Shown: positions 33,474 to 44,935, counted from the stretch's first letter. The stretch: DNA of 64,000 bases from Liolophura sinensis (GCF_032854445.1 NC_088302.1:16301338-16365337), one strand, 5' to 3'. Numbers and translations are program-made. The notes: generated by a model from the letters alone, not told the origin.

Positions 33474-33716
33474 TCACGTGTGAATACAAGCCCGCTGTGT
33501 GTTGGTGGGAACATCAGTGGGTTGTCTGCAGTTTGGACAAGGGAACGAACCGTTCTTGGCAGAACGGTCCACGTGATCCTTCAGACATTTCAGACAGAAG
33601 GTGTGAAGACATGGCAGAAGTTTGGGAGTTTTGAACTTTTCCAAGCATATTGAACACGTGAGAAATTTCTCTTCCACTACCTCTCCGCTGAAGTGTTTCA
33701 AACCATGAGATGCCAT
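33474..33716 (-). pseudogene. RING-only TRIM fragment at the duplication junction, 80 aa
   Basis: It encodes the first 70 or so residues of protein 1, including all eight RING ligands (C21 to C63), then runs out of the TRIM sequence at PTN and ends with TQRACIHT from the far end of unit 1. B-boxes, coil and tail are missing. The leader exon, splice sites and E-box upstream are duplicated with it (35697-35787), so it could be transcribed as a free RING. I call it a truncated copy; whether the protein exists is unknown. Confidence 0.85.
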
Positions 33717-34360
33717 TCTTCTTGATGTCTGATCTAAATGTAAATCGTATAAAAATGAAATTGGTAATTTTTGTCAATCCTATGTATACTACACAGTGTA
33801 CAGTTTGCCGGAACCGGGGACTTTACTGAAGGTAACTTGCATCATATTCCGAAATTGCACTGAGAACCATTCAGAGCCTCTGGAGGGTAAGAATAAATAT
33901 AAATATATGTAAACATAATGAGAAGTTAATACCAAACTTAACTGGTAATATAGGCCTACTTTCGAATCACTGGTCCCCGGTCTTAAAACATCCATTCGAC
34001 TCAAATCCAAATTTCATTAGGAACCGTTATTATGAGTGTAATATGAAGGGCCGACCTTTTTACATAATAAGTGGATTATTATGAAATTGTAATGCCTTTA
34101 CACTGTACAACAAATAGTTTGGAAACGGGGAAGCCTCACCACACTGAAATTAAAGCCGATAAATATGTGAAACATTTGTTTCATTGGCCACTGAATATTA
34201 GTCACTTCATACTAACTGCTGTGGATGCATGTGGTCTGAAAATATTACAGATTTATCTGGACAAGGCTAGGTGGATAGGCCTATACCCAAACAGTGACTG
34301 ACCCTTCTTTATGAATCCTTTTTTTTTCTTCAATTTATCTGTTCAACAAATAGTAAGTAC

Positions 34361-34534
34361 AGTTCCTCTCCAGTCGTACGTGGGAAGGTTTGCCAGCAAC
34401 CTGGGGATGGTCGTGGGTTTCCTCCGGGCTCTGCCCGGTTTCCTCCTACCATAATGCTGGCCGCCGTCGTATACGTGAAATATTCTTGAGTACGACGTAA
34501 AACACCAATCAAATAAATAAATAAATAAATAAAT
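34361..34534 (+). repeat. SINE family A, 5'-truncated (unit 2 copy)
   Basis: Same insertion as 9517-9688, with a longer ATAAATAAATAAATAAATAA tail. Confidence 0.85.
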
Positions 34535-35017
34535 AATAAGTACAGTATATATACTCAACATTACAGACTTTTGATGCCAAGTGTATCCTTTTTCATCCCA
34601 ATTGTTGTATTAATATTAACATAATTCTGAGGAACCTATCGTTGTTGTTTTTCCTGACTATTTCGGCTGCACCCTCAACAGTTATTATTGTTTACTTCGC
34701 CCTGTTTATACCATTCATTATAGGGCACTCTCGTAGAACCACTCCATTTCTTCATGAACCGATTCCGGGTTATATCTTCTTGTCCGGCAACAGTTCTCTA
34801 TTATACAAGTCGTCAACTACATGTATATCGTACAGCGATAAGTTCAATCAGGCCTCTGTCAACTTTTAAATAGCGTGCCTCCATTTTGTATGGCTTCGTT
34901 TCACGTGGCTATACCTACAGATATAGAATAAATTCAGTTTCTATTTACTACGCTTAATACATGAAAAGCTTTGGCGCTGCCTTCCATGACATGATTGTCG
35001 AAGGATGACCAGCTGTA

Positions 35018-35310
35018 TCTCTTCATCCTAATTATACGTGTGCAGACGACATCTGTGCTGTATGTTTCTCGCCACCATAAATGGGTCAGAGAGTATCATG
35101 CATGACATCGAGGCTATGAACTTACCAAATGGTTGGTTAAGCGTTCATTTAAACATGTCCAGTATTGATTTATATGTACAGCGGCTAGGTATACCCGTAT
35201 ATAGCTACTCCAATGTTTTATTCTTCTTTCCGGATATAAGTATAGTAAAAGTGGTTAGGCCAAGCACTATTGTCGACCCGGTGTCAATATTTTCTGACTG
35301 TGGCATATAA
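35018..35310 (+). repeat. Possible LINE reverse-transcriptase remnant (unit 2 copy)
   Basis: Same sequence as 10170-10465 with few changes (CADDICAVC in place of CADDIYAVC). Weak evidence. Confidence 0.3.
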
Positions 35311-35696
35311 GCATGTAATTGAAGAGTTGGAATAAAATCCTAACACGTTAAGTTAGCAGAGGCTGACTTTAACCGCTTACATGTGACCACGTGCAACTTC
35401 ATCTACTACATCTGAACGAGAATACTATCTAAATAAGTCAACTGTTTGCGTCAATAACAAACCAATGTGATTCTAGCGACGTGAAAAGTAGGTGATTAGA
35501 AATAAAACGCACACAAACCTAAAACACGTATTGAGATGGTAGTGTGCCTCTACATCAAGGTTATCCTAAACAGATATGCACTATCTCATCTTGTAAATGG
35601 AAAGGAGTAGGCCTATAGGTCATCAGCCACTTTGTGAGTCTGCAACGCAGGAAAGGCATAGTTACTTCAGAGACGTATAAATTATGACCATCTTAC

Positions 35697-35787
35697 CTTT
35701 TTGTTACTTCTGAAAATCGTCCTCAGAGCAAAGAAGCATCGAGCGTTGCGCAGCTGGTGTACCAGATATGCAGCTATGATCACGTGA
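35697..35787 (-). promoter_or_regulatory. Leader exon and E-box promoter of the RING-only fragment
   Basis: Near-identical copy of 10711-10801, with donor GTAAGATGGTC on the - strand and TGATCACGTGA at 35777-35787. About 110 bp further upstream that exist in unit 1, including the kappaB-like site and most of the shared block, are missing here at about 35983. Confidence 0.6.
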
Positions 35788-36808
35788 TGGAATTACCCTT
35801 GGACAATTATCCGTTACGACGGCAGGGTTTTAAGGACTGTCTCGGCATCACACGTGAAACATACGAGATGTCGTCTCTCTAGAACATCAGTGCTCGAGGA
35901 GCGTCCATCACCAACCTGCCTTGGAATACACGTATATATATATATAGCCTGAATCTGTGAACTAAGTAAAAGCCCCAGCCGTAGGACTCTAGCAGATAAG
36001 CCCAAGCTAAATGTATATTTAACTGAGTCACGTGATCGAAATTCAACCGATTTATACACGTGACAAGTTGCCATGGATATTACATTGTCTCTGTTGTCGC
36101 TTGCCTTACGCTGTTCGCCTAGCGGTACAGGTTTGTGCTGACCCAGATTGGAAACACGATTATTGATTCCTCATCCAGGTGTTTCTGATTAATACTTATG
36201 GGGTTTTACACACAGTTCCTGCTTTTGATTTAACGGGAAGACAGCCGTGCAATCTCTAGTGTTTTGGTCAGCACTTGTTATTTTTGTTTGTTCTGTGCAC
36301 ATATATCTCTCACCCAAAACCGTGTATTCTGTGGTCCTGTTTTGTACACAGCACGAATGCAGCGGAAATATGTTTGAGAAATCGAACAAAATTTTAATAT
36401 TTTTGTTTACCATCATAAAAACTTGTTGTTTTCTGGCTAAAATATTGTCTATAACATCTTAAGACGAGTGCCAGAGCTGAATACTTTCGTCGTAAACTCC
36501 TGAAACCTCATGACCTTTGCGGAGTGGATGGCGGCTTCCTCTGCTTCTGGTGTCAGCTGTTGGTAGGATGTAGGGCTTTCCTGACAAACAGTTTTTTTTT
36601 GAGACCTTGTGTTTCATGAGTCTCCAAACACTACTATGGAGATTATTATTTACACACCGGACTCTCCGGTTCCCTCTCATCTGACTGCCGTATAATAAGA
36701 GAAATGTGCTTATTTTGTTTTTCTTGTGACATGGCGAATCCATGCTGACAAAATGCTGCTGCCAATGGAGTATGATGTCTAAGACACCAAATACAGGTGA
36801 CACACCAT

Positions 36809-36904
36809 GTCTTTAACTTTTATCTTTAAAGTCTTTGGTTTGACTCGATTCGTGTACGATCCTAAGTATTCCGACTTCGAAGAGGACGCTCTAACCATTT
36901 CGTC
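36809..36904 (-). repeat. tRNA-like SINE head fragment (unit 2 copy of family C)
   Basis: Matches 11931-12026 with a few substitutions. Confidence 0.5.
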
Positions 36905-37579
36905 ATTTATTCTTGGGGTCTAAGATGTTTTCTCGCGGTTCCACGATGTGTTCTCGTGGCCAAGCAATGTCCTATCGCGACCCCACGGTACCTTTGCCTT
37001 GCCCTGAAATGTAACTTTCTTAACTGCTGTTGCGATTTATCAAGAATTATCGTTTCTAACTGGCGAATCGGACCCTTGGCCAGATATGTTACTTTTCTGA
37101 GTGATAGTCGCAGAGTCAACGTGGTAAATTTACGACTACAAACTCTTGGATTTGAAGTCAAATTTATTTAAACGAAAGTTAACTGGCTGAAAAAGAAGGC
37201 AGTGAAAACAAAGTTGCCTGTTTCTTAACGGAAAAATATATCGTATGTCGCTGCTGGGTTGTACAAATAGAATGGTCAAAAGTAAGATGTGCAACAACAA
37301 CATACAAATGAAATAAACCCGATCGTGTTTGTTTAATAAGGATAAGAAAACCCACAAGACATGTACAAGGATATCGTAAAATAGTAACGAAATTCTAGGA
37401 CAAAAGCTAGCTAGAGAACAACGCAAAGAAGCTGTACATTGACATCAGTTGCACCCAGTCTGTAAGTGTGGTTTTGACAAAAAGAACGAAAGACCGAAAG
37501 AACGAAAAATGATTTCATTTTGTGTTTAGCGTTTTGCATTTCTGATCACGTGAAGTAGTTCTATATATTTCCCTTGAAT

Positions 37580-37685
37580 GATACGAATGAATGATTATGG
37601 CTTAACGCCACTGCGGCAATATTGCAGCCATCGTGGCGATTGGAACTGGTGAACTTTTGGTGTTGGAGCCTGAATATCATGGATG
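37580..37685 (+). repeat. Short interspersed repeat family D (unit 2 copy)
   Basis: Matches 12715-12820, with GGCTTAACGCCACTGCGGCA intact. Confidence 0.6.
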
Positions 37686-38599
37686 CTACCGGTTAGTTCA
37701 TAAAAAAATAACAGGTTAATGAAACATTATATGTGTACAGTCATAAAAAAGTTAAAACACCATATTCTTTTGATTAATAAACCTAGATTTACTACTATAC
37801 ATCTAGATATATACTATTTCTATACATTTTCTAATCTATGCCGGGATGACACAAATATACGTCTGACAATCCTTACATCCGGACTTACTATTGTATGCAT
37901 CCATAAGTTATTAAAATGTGAGGTACAAAATTCTGAGATGTAGTGTCCCCGGCATTGGAGTTACTATGAAAGGCCATTAGCAAAAATTCTTGTTATAGCA
38001 ACGTGGTTGTCATCGCAACCGCCTAATTTGACAAGCGTACATTGTGCGGAGCCGTTCCACCAATATACATGTTAGCATGTTCTGCATCTTTTGAAACTTA
38101 GTATTTGTGAATATAAAAAAAATGATTTTTCTCCACAAGTCATTAGAACTGAGGATCTTTAAAAATGATGAGACGTGCAACATGGTTAGACAGATGTTCG
38201 CATAGAGTTTTACGTAATGCCAAACATAGCTAATTATTAAAGGTAATATGTACAAAGCCAGCACATCGACCAGCAGAGACATGATGTAGCAGACAAGACA
38301 TGCGCTACATTGAAATCTACATAGTAAAAATATACAAACATAAAAACTGCACAACAAAAGACACTTACAACAAAGGCAATCTACCACGATCAGAATCCCA
38401 TGTTCGCGTTTAATTCCATGTTAACTGTATGTCAACTTCTTCACAACATTTAAGGCGTTATGAAGCTAATTGCTAACAGGGTGACTAATGCATTTGGCGC
38501 GGTGTATTACGGTTGGACAGTAATAATACAATGTGCTTTCCAAATATTAAAGGCCTTTGAATACATTAAGATAGTTCCCTGGTGTGTTTAAAAGAGATA

Positions 38600-39640
38600 A
38601 TATCAGCTGAATCTTTTTACGCCCGAGCAGAAACAGCTGATATACATAAACGATCTGCCTAGCGGATTAATTAATAATGTTAGATTATTTACAGACGACA
38701 TGTGTCTTTATGTAATCTCAGAAGAGTTCTCCATGAAAGCGTGAAACAGTAAGTATTATCTAACCTATATACTTAACAGAAACAATGAACCCAGTCCTGG
38801 CTTGTAAACTTGAATTGTTCAAAAACCACATCATTACTGTGTTCACAGCATGGACAACCTTTCCGGCTGAGATTGTTCTTCTCGGGAAACTCCATTGAAT
38901 CTTGTAGTACACATCAACATTTGGGTGCAATCTTTAAAGCATGGGCGGACTGGAACACTCTAAACGATGGCCTAATAGCAAATGCCAATAAGAAGATATC
39001 GATGTTTCGCAGTCTGAATTATCGTCTTAGCTGCAAAAAACTTAGAAATCATGTACAAAACTTTCCTCCGACCTACTTTAGAATACGCAGACGTGGTCTT
39101 GGACACTTTCCATGAACACCAAGTTGCTGCTATGGAGTCTTTGCAAAAAAGGAATGTCTCAGAATAATAAATGGTCTCACAAAGAGTGCGGCAACCAGAT
39201 TGCTTTATGAAGAGTCTGGTTTCCTAGAACTAAGCCAGCGTTTGTACAATACACGGATCTGTTTCTCTTTGATAAAATTATCCACGATCAGTCAAATTCT
39301 TCTCTCCTCCAGATCCTGCCACAATCACCCTCCTCGAGAAAGCCGTATACTGTCCGTTCAGGTATTCGATTAACAGCTTATATGTGCAGCTTTCAACAAA
39401 TCATTCTTCTCCGCAACTATCAAAGACTGGAATACCTTACTTGTACCGACAAAACAGGTAACTGATCACACTGAATTCAAAAATCAAATTCTGAAGTTAT
39501 ACTCAAAAGTAAAACCCCCAACCTGGTATTAGACAGGCAGTAGGCTTCCTAATATATGTTTATGTCGCTTATGAAATGTATTATATAACCATACATATAT
39601 CGGTTCTCAAGACATTTCTGTAAGGGACAACTAAATAAAG
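38600..39640 (+). repeat. LINE (non-LTR) reverse-transcriptase remnant, longer copy
   Basis: Frames encode LIYINDLPSGLINNVRLFTDD (catalytic region, with T for the usual A), LFFSGNSIESCSTHQHLGAI, then FLRPTLEYADVV, the thumb-region (R)P..EYA motif, and later a Leu-rich stretch with RNYQRLEYL. Several frameshifts and stops separate them. The probable 3' end is near GACAACTAAATAAAGTAATATG. In unit 1 the element is cut at LSRKNLRN. Confidence 0.8.
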
Positions 39641-39839
39641 TAATATGTTTTCTTTACATTTGGTCTATACACTCATGAAACGCAAACGTAAAAATGTCAA
39701 TAGTTTCAAGGCGCTATGGAAATACAAAGTATTTTGTAAACTCTGATTGTCAGCTGACTTAAATGTTAGACGCGTAATGGCTGTTCGGAAGTTAGCTTAC
39801 AAGATTTTGTTACAATACATATATATGATATGAAACAGT

Positions 39840-40062
39840 AGGCCGCCGTGGCCGAAGTGGCTATCTCGCCAGCGCGGCGCAGTGCCTCTGTAGCCTGTCA
39901 CAAATGTTCATACTGACTTCTGATCTTAGCGGCCGTACCTCGGGAGGTCTTCCAGAAACCCTCCGATGGTTATGAGTCCCCTGGCTCTGCCCGGTTTCCT
40001 ACCGCCATAATGTTGGCCCTCGTCGTATAAGTGAAATATTCTTGAGCAAGGCGTAAAACACC
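39840..40062 (+). repeat. SINE family A, diverged full-length copy (unit 2)
   Basis: GGCCGCCGTGGCCGAAGTGG head, CCAGCGCGGCGCAGTG, a degraded middle and GCAAGGCGTAAAACACCAAA. Counterpart of 14786-15007. Confidence 0.75.
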
Positions 40063-40271
40063 AAAAAGAGATAAGAGAGAGGTTACATGAAACGCATCAT
40101 GAAGGCATGTGGGAATACTGCAATAGTACTACGGACCCATTAAGGCAACCTCATTTCTACCACGGTACGTGGAAGTTCCAAGGATCATCCCGGATAACCA
40201 TGGATGTTGTCAAATCCTAAGGGGAAGGATTACAAACCATCGTGAAAGAAACCTCCTTGGCTTGACTCGAG

Positions 40272-41717
40272 CTAACAAAAATGTTGAAGTCTGCTTTTCC
40301 ATTTTCTTTGGGGATTTTTTGCAGACTTTACCATTCGAGGGCGGCCTCTGGACATTGAGTAGTCTGATTCGTTTTCGATTTGCTCTATCACTGCTTCTTC
40401 CTTTGTCTTCATGTATTGCACCAAAGCGTTCATTAAATTGCTGACGATTTCGTGAATCGTAGAGGTAAGGGTGGATAACGTTGTGCTAGTATTTTCTGGG
40501 AGCCTTTCCTCAAAATCAAGCATGCAATTATCTTCATCGTAGCATTCGTCTTCCTGGTTCTGCCTGGAACAAGGCAAGATCACTCGACGTCCACAATCAT
40601 GGTCCCAGTAAGTTTCGCGCACATCCATTCCATAATTATATGATATATGTTGCCGTTCAGGGTAAACTTCCAGCATGTTTGCCAAATCGTCATCATAAAA
40701 AGAGAAGTTTTCGTCAGGGGTGTCCTGAGGGAAAAGATTCTGTTTTCTGGCCAACGAGTAAGTCTCCAAGATCTCCACATCAGTGCCCACGTTCAGGACA
40801 TTCGTCAAATATTCCTGGAAGCTCTTGATTTGTGTACAACGCATGTCTGCTTCATCTACTTTCGACGTCATCTGTTTTAGGAATGTAGCATTATGTTCAT
40901 TAATCTGATTAATGGTCTGTGTTTTAAGTGACGTCAAGTACTTAATAGCTTCAGTGTATATTCCCTCTATTTCCTGAACATATCGCGCAGAAAATTTCTT
41001 CCCTTTTTCCATGTTTTCTTCAGCTGAGACCTTCAGTTCTTTCGCCCTTCTTAACTGATCCTTTAGAAAGGACAGTGACTCTTTCATCCATGGCTTGCGT
41101 TTTTTAGCAGCCTCCTGGAATGCAATACAGTGGTGCTGGTGATGATCTAATGCCTTGCAATCTCGACACACTGGTTTCTCACAAACAGTACAGTAATAGC
41201 GAACGTTTTCCTCAGGATGTTCCGAGCACGGGAATCCCGCCTTCGCCGACGTTTCTTCATCTACTCCACTTCTAACGAGTTGATCAATAGAAATGACTTT
41301 GTGTTTGACAGTTTGTCGTGTCATTCCATGGACCCCGGTGCATTTTTCACACAAATAATCCGAGCAGTCGATACATTTAGACACGGCTTTTTCTGTTTTT
41401 CCTGTGGACAAGCAAAATGAACAAGTGTGGCCGGCATCAGTGTCAGCGAAGAAGTCCAGCAGACTGTTCATGAAGAAGTTGGTCTTGAAGCCCGTGTCGG
41501 TGTTGGTGGGAACATCAGTGGGTTGTCTGCAGTTGGGACAAGGGAACGAACCGTTCCTGACCGAACGTTCCACGTGCTCCTTCAGACATTTCAGGCAGAA
41601 GGTGTGGAGACATGGTAAAAGTTTTGGTGTTTTGAACTGTTCTAGACAGATAGAACAAGTGAGGAACTTTTCTTCCACTACCTCTCGGCTGAAGTGTTTC
41701 AAACTAGAAGCTGCCAT
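40272..41717 (-). CDS. TRIM-like protein 5, 481 aa, with a long acidic insert
   Basis: RING ligands C21 to C63 and both B-boxes are intact. The N-terminal 35 or so codons and the 5' flank resemble genes 3 and 6, the [13 protein letters not shown] stretch also resembles 3 and 6, and the rest of the coil resembles gene 2 (EIEGIYTEAIKYLTSLKTQT), so the gene is a mosaic. After SLARKQNLF there is an insert of about 75 residues rich in Asp, Glu and Tyr (SFYDDDLANM, NQEDECYDEDN). The gene-2-type tail (FEERL, LSTLTSTIHEIVSNLMNALV) follows, then a basic end RGRPRMVKSAKNPQRKWKSR. The acceptor before the ATG is CTTATACTTTCAG. The leader is at 43732. Confidence 0.92.
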   Translation of the reverse strand: MAASSLKHFSREVVEEKFLTCSICLEQFKTPKLLPCLHTFCLKCLKEHVERSVRNGSFPCPNCRQPTDVPTNTDTGFKTNFFMNSLLDFFADTDAGHTCSFCLSTGKTEKAVSKCIDCSDYLCEKCTGVHGMTRQTVKHKVISIDQLVRSGVDEETSAKAGFPCSEHPEENVRYYCTVCEKPVCRDCKALDHHQHHCIAFQEAAKKRKPWMKESLSFLKDQLRRAKELKVSAEENMEKGKKFSARYVQEIEGIYTEAIKYLTSLKTQTINQINEHNATFLKQMTSKVDEADMRCTQIKSFQEYLTNVLNVGTDVEILETYSLARKQNLFPQDTPDENFSFYDDDLANMLEVYPERQHISYNYGMDVRETYWDHDCGRRVILPCSRQNQEDECYDEDNCMLDFEERLPENTSTTLSTLTSTIHEIVSNLMNALVQYMKTKEEAVIEQIENESDYSMSRGRPRMVKSAKNPQRKWKSRLQHFC

Positions 41718-41731
41718 TCTTGGTGTCTAAT

Positions 41732-43731
41732 CTGAAAGTATAAGAATGAAGGAAACTGTTTGTCTAACCTTATTTACTCTCTAAAAACAACTGTTTGCAA
41801 GTCCACATATCCACAATGACATGTGTATCAGCAGTGGAGAGACTGTGTACCCAAATTGTGTACCGCTGATACACATGTCATTCTGGATGTACGGGTTTAA
41901 ACATAGTTCGTTTTAGAAAGTAAAAAATATGAACTTACTCGATTTGACTATGGATTATGCTGTGTACCATTCATACACAGTAGCTGTTAGAGTGTATGTC
42001 ATTCTCTAACAGCACAGTTCAGTCTGGACGTCCACAGTTTTGTTGTAACCGAGAAATTTACTGGAAATAAGTATATACAAGTGTACGTAGGAACAGAAAA
42101 TACGCCTAAAAGCATTTTGATTTCATAAATAACGGAAATATAGATGCATCGTTTTTATCTAACTTTACATTAAATTCGAATAAGACCTTTTTCTTATGCT
42201 GTAGATATAAATGTCATGTCACATATATTCGGTTATATGATAATGTAGTTAATAGGCATATGGTCTTGACTCGGGAGCTCGGAAAATAGTGTAGCGAATC
42301 TCGTCTTTGATTACGAAACCAGTCACTGATTGGTAAAAGTTCAGGTATAGGTTGTCTTATAAGCGATCTACAGCTGGATGTGTTGAATGTATAAGTTAAT
42401 TCGATTGATCTTCCGACCTAAATCTACTGATGACTGAACGTGGTCATCTGTTCTCTCCATTATGTGTACATTGTTAATATTTATGCACTTACAAGGAGAA
42501 TAGAATAAAACTCTTACTAAGGTATAAATTGCCCAAAGATACCGGTCAGATATGCATAAGCCTAATAAGAAAGGGAAGAAAGTTTTATAACATAATCTGC
42601 ACAGGAATTGTATCATATTATTTGTGTACATTACATGACTTTTACTTTGAAACGGAGCAAATAACACTTATCAAATATCATGAGTTAGATGTAGTTTAAT
42701 GGATGGCAAAGACACGACCTGAATTGACAATGTGTTCGACTCTATATTTGTCATTTGTTAGCAGTATTTTTTATCTTAAATATATAACTATTAAAAATAC
42801 AAAATGAGTTCAAAATTTTGTAGTAATCCTTGTAAAGAAGTTCATACATCGTATATCTGGTGTTTCCATAAACAAATATATCTTGATTCAGCAATGCATC
42901 ATGATGATTACCACAATGACACGAGATGAATTCTGCCTTGTGTCAGAGCAATGAATTATATAACTATGTAACTTTGTTACTTCTTTGCAATGTACTGGTA
43001 TGACCCAGGTACTGCATGTATTATGCTGTGACTGGGTGGAGCATTCTACCAGGTGTCTTCTTCACGTAGTATTCCACCGAGACTGTGATCTTGCTGAGAC
43101 TTGCTCGCTACAATTAAGGTGACATTGCAGTGACCTAAATATATTGTTACAAGTCACGAAAGAAAAAAAAGCATTTAGTACAGGTTTTTGGGCGCTTGAG
43201 TAGTTCGGATACACTGCCTAGCACTGCCTTACTAACCTTCCGCTTAACGCCTTGGCTTGCTCTAGTCAGAGGGTATAACATTTGAAGAGGTTAAGATCTG
43301 GGGAAGTATCTGGCTATTTATACAGTGATGTTTGCAATACGGCTCTAAATGGCATCAAAAATCGAAAGTAAAAATGAAGATCTATAAAGAAAGTGTTTTG
43401 TTGTTGAATTGGGGCACAAGACATCGGCAGATTATATAGCTTTAAAAAGTCCTGAAATTGTGACAGGAGTTGGACAAGCCAAGCCGCCAGGGTCGTGTTG
43501 GTGGCCGGAGGGTGAGAGGGGAGTGGGGAGATAGATGTCTTAGTAAATTCACGGGGTTGTAAGCCGAGTACTTGAACGATAGTGTTTTAATCATGAAGGT
43601 ATTCCAAATACTGTAGAAATGGAACAAATACATGCTAAAGCAGTCAAGAGAATTTTGCCAGAATTTGTGATTTTGTCAACTCAGAAAAGGCACAGGTGCA
43701 TACACATACCTGAAAATTACCCACATCTTAC
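41732..43731 (-). other. 5' UTR intron of TRIM-like gene 5, of mixed origin
   Basis: From the acceptor to about 42440 it matches the intron of genes 3 and 6 (26096-26790 and 49779-50530), not that of its unit 1 partner gene 2. From about 42440 to 43480 I find no counterpart elsewhere in the window. From about 43490 it matches the upstream part of the gene 2 intron (about 19790 on). The donor is GTAAGATGTGG near 43731. Confidence 0.6.
41815..41882. repeat. Intronic inverted repeat (stem-loop), copy 2, perfect stem
   Basis: AATGACATGTGTATCAGC and GCTGATACACATGTCATT are exact reverse complements over 18 bp, with a loop of about 32 bp that itself contains GTGTACCCAAATTGTGTACC. Confidence 0.8.
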
Positions 43732-43822
43732 CTGATTGTTCTGTTGGAAAACGCTTAATCGCCAGGGAAAAGCAGCAACGAGCGCTCTTCTCTTTGCCAG
43801 ACAAGTCGATGTAATCACGTGG
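43732..43822 (-). promoter_or_regulatory. Leader exon and E-box promoter of TRIM-like gene 5
   Basis: On the - strand the exon ends GAACAATCAG with donor GTAAGATGTGG. The E-box is TAATCACGTGG (CACGTG at 43816-43821), with one change in each flank from the TGATCACGTGA of the other copies. Confidence 0.62.
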
Positions 43823-44089
43823 CGGAATGATTACGCCTGGAAAGTTCTTTAGTATGACAATCGGGTAGTATTCTCTGCATACCAGAAGGACCAGAGATTG
43901 TGTTTCACCAGAACATGGGTGTCATCCTGACAGGAAAGGCGTGTAGCATGCACACAGACTATAACTTAGATATAGTCGTTGGACTGATGAAAGGCAGCAA
44001 TTGGCCATTACTGACTATAACCATGGCGGACAAGTAAGAACGAGTTTGGTGTGAAGTGAGGAAATCTCCAGATACCAGATGGAGCGTAC

Positions 44090-44257
44090 TGAAAAGTAGG
44101 ACTTCTGAGAAACAGGTCCACGCAGGCTTATATATACGTATAGTACCGGGTATGTCATGGCATTTATTTAAACCGGTTTGAAAACTTGGACTTTTGAGAA
44201 TTAAATAGATTTCATAAATGCATAAATGTATGTCGTGCCATTCATTTAAACCGGTTT
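44090..44257 (-). promoter_or_regulatory. Upstream block and paired AAACCGGTTT palindromes of gene 5
   Basis: TGAAAAGTAGGACT at 44090-44103. AAACCGGTTT occurs at 44170-44179 and again at 44248-44257; both are perfect here, while unit 1 has one perfect copy. Confidence 0.4.
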
Positions 44258-44935
44258 ATCTGGTGATCAAATACCATTCAGAAGCGCGACACTCCACGGC
44301 ATCTATTACATTAAGGTGCAATAGTGCACCTATCTATCTATTCACACACCTGTTCATTTGGTTCTTTACGAGTTATAACGATCCAGTTTGAATGTACGAC
44401 ATGTGATCTGGTGTGTCTCTGACAATATAAGCTTTATCTACACAGCCAAAGTTTAAGCGTGAACAGCCATTTAGTGCTGCTTTGTCGTGTAGAGAATTGT
44501 CGTGTCTACACGAAAATGCTTTCTAACAGCAGTTCAGCGCTAACTTGTTGTTTAGAGAGGCGGTGTAAGTGTAAACAGAAGCTCAGCACTACTTTGTAGT
44601 GTAGAGAAGTGGGATGGGCAGATGCCTGTAGTATACTAGCAACCATAAACTGCTTTGTAGAGTAGAAACAAATGCCTACATTAAACCAGGTGTATATGTT
44701 ATAATATCGTGTAGTCAGATGTCATACAACTGAAATGAGATTGTGTTACACCATAATTTACCAATGTGTTATCTCTGCTCTATCGACTTTGAGCTCCTCA
44801 AAATCACCCCCTTACCTCACTACGTCTCCTCATTTCGGTCAGTTTTTATCGCAGAATGCAATAAATACCTCATTATATTATACCATGCATTTATCTGATT
44901 GTTATTTTCACACCGTACTAAAATAATATTTGGGT

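Larger units (their letters stand above)
8667..33502. repeat. Tandem segmental duplication, unit 1 (about 24.8 kb)
   Basis: Nearly every landmark of this interval recurs in the same order and orientation at +23.4 to +25 kb: the 5' part of TRIM 1, its leader, a LINE remnant, TRIM 2, its leader, TRIM 3, its leader and the tRNA-like element. The left edge is GGTGGGAACATCAG inside the RING of TRIM 1. The right edge is CCCGCTGTGTGT, after which unit 2 starts at GGTGGGAACATCAG without a spacer. Hand-compared stretches gave about 2 differences in 300 bp near 9 kb, 5 in 360 bp near 28 kb and 12 in 340 bp near 23 kb. Confidence 0.92.

Noticed and set aside
42368-42667. A 99-codon - strand frame in the unique part of the gene 5 intron
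   Set aside because: No recognisable domain; AT-rich composition gives such frames by chance.
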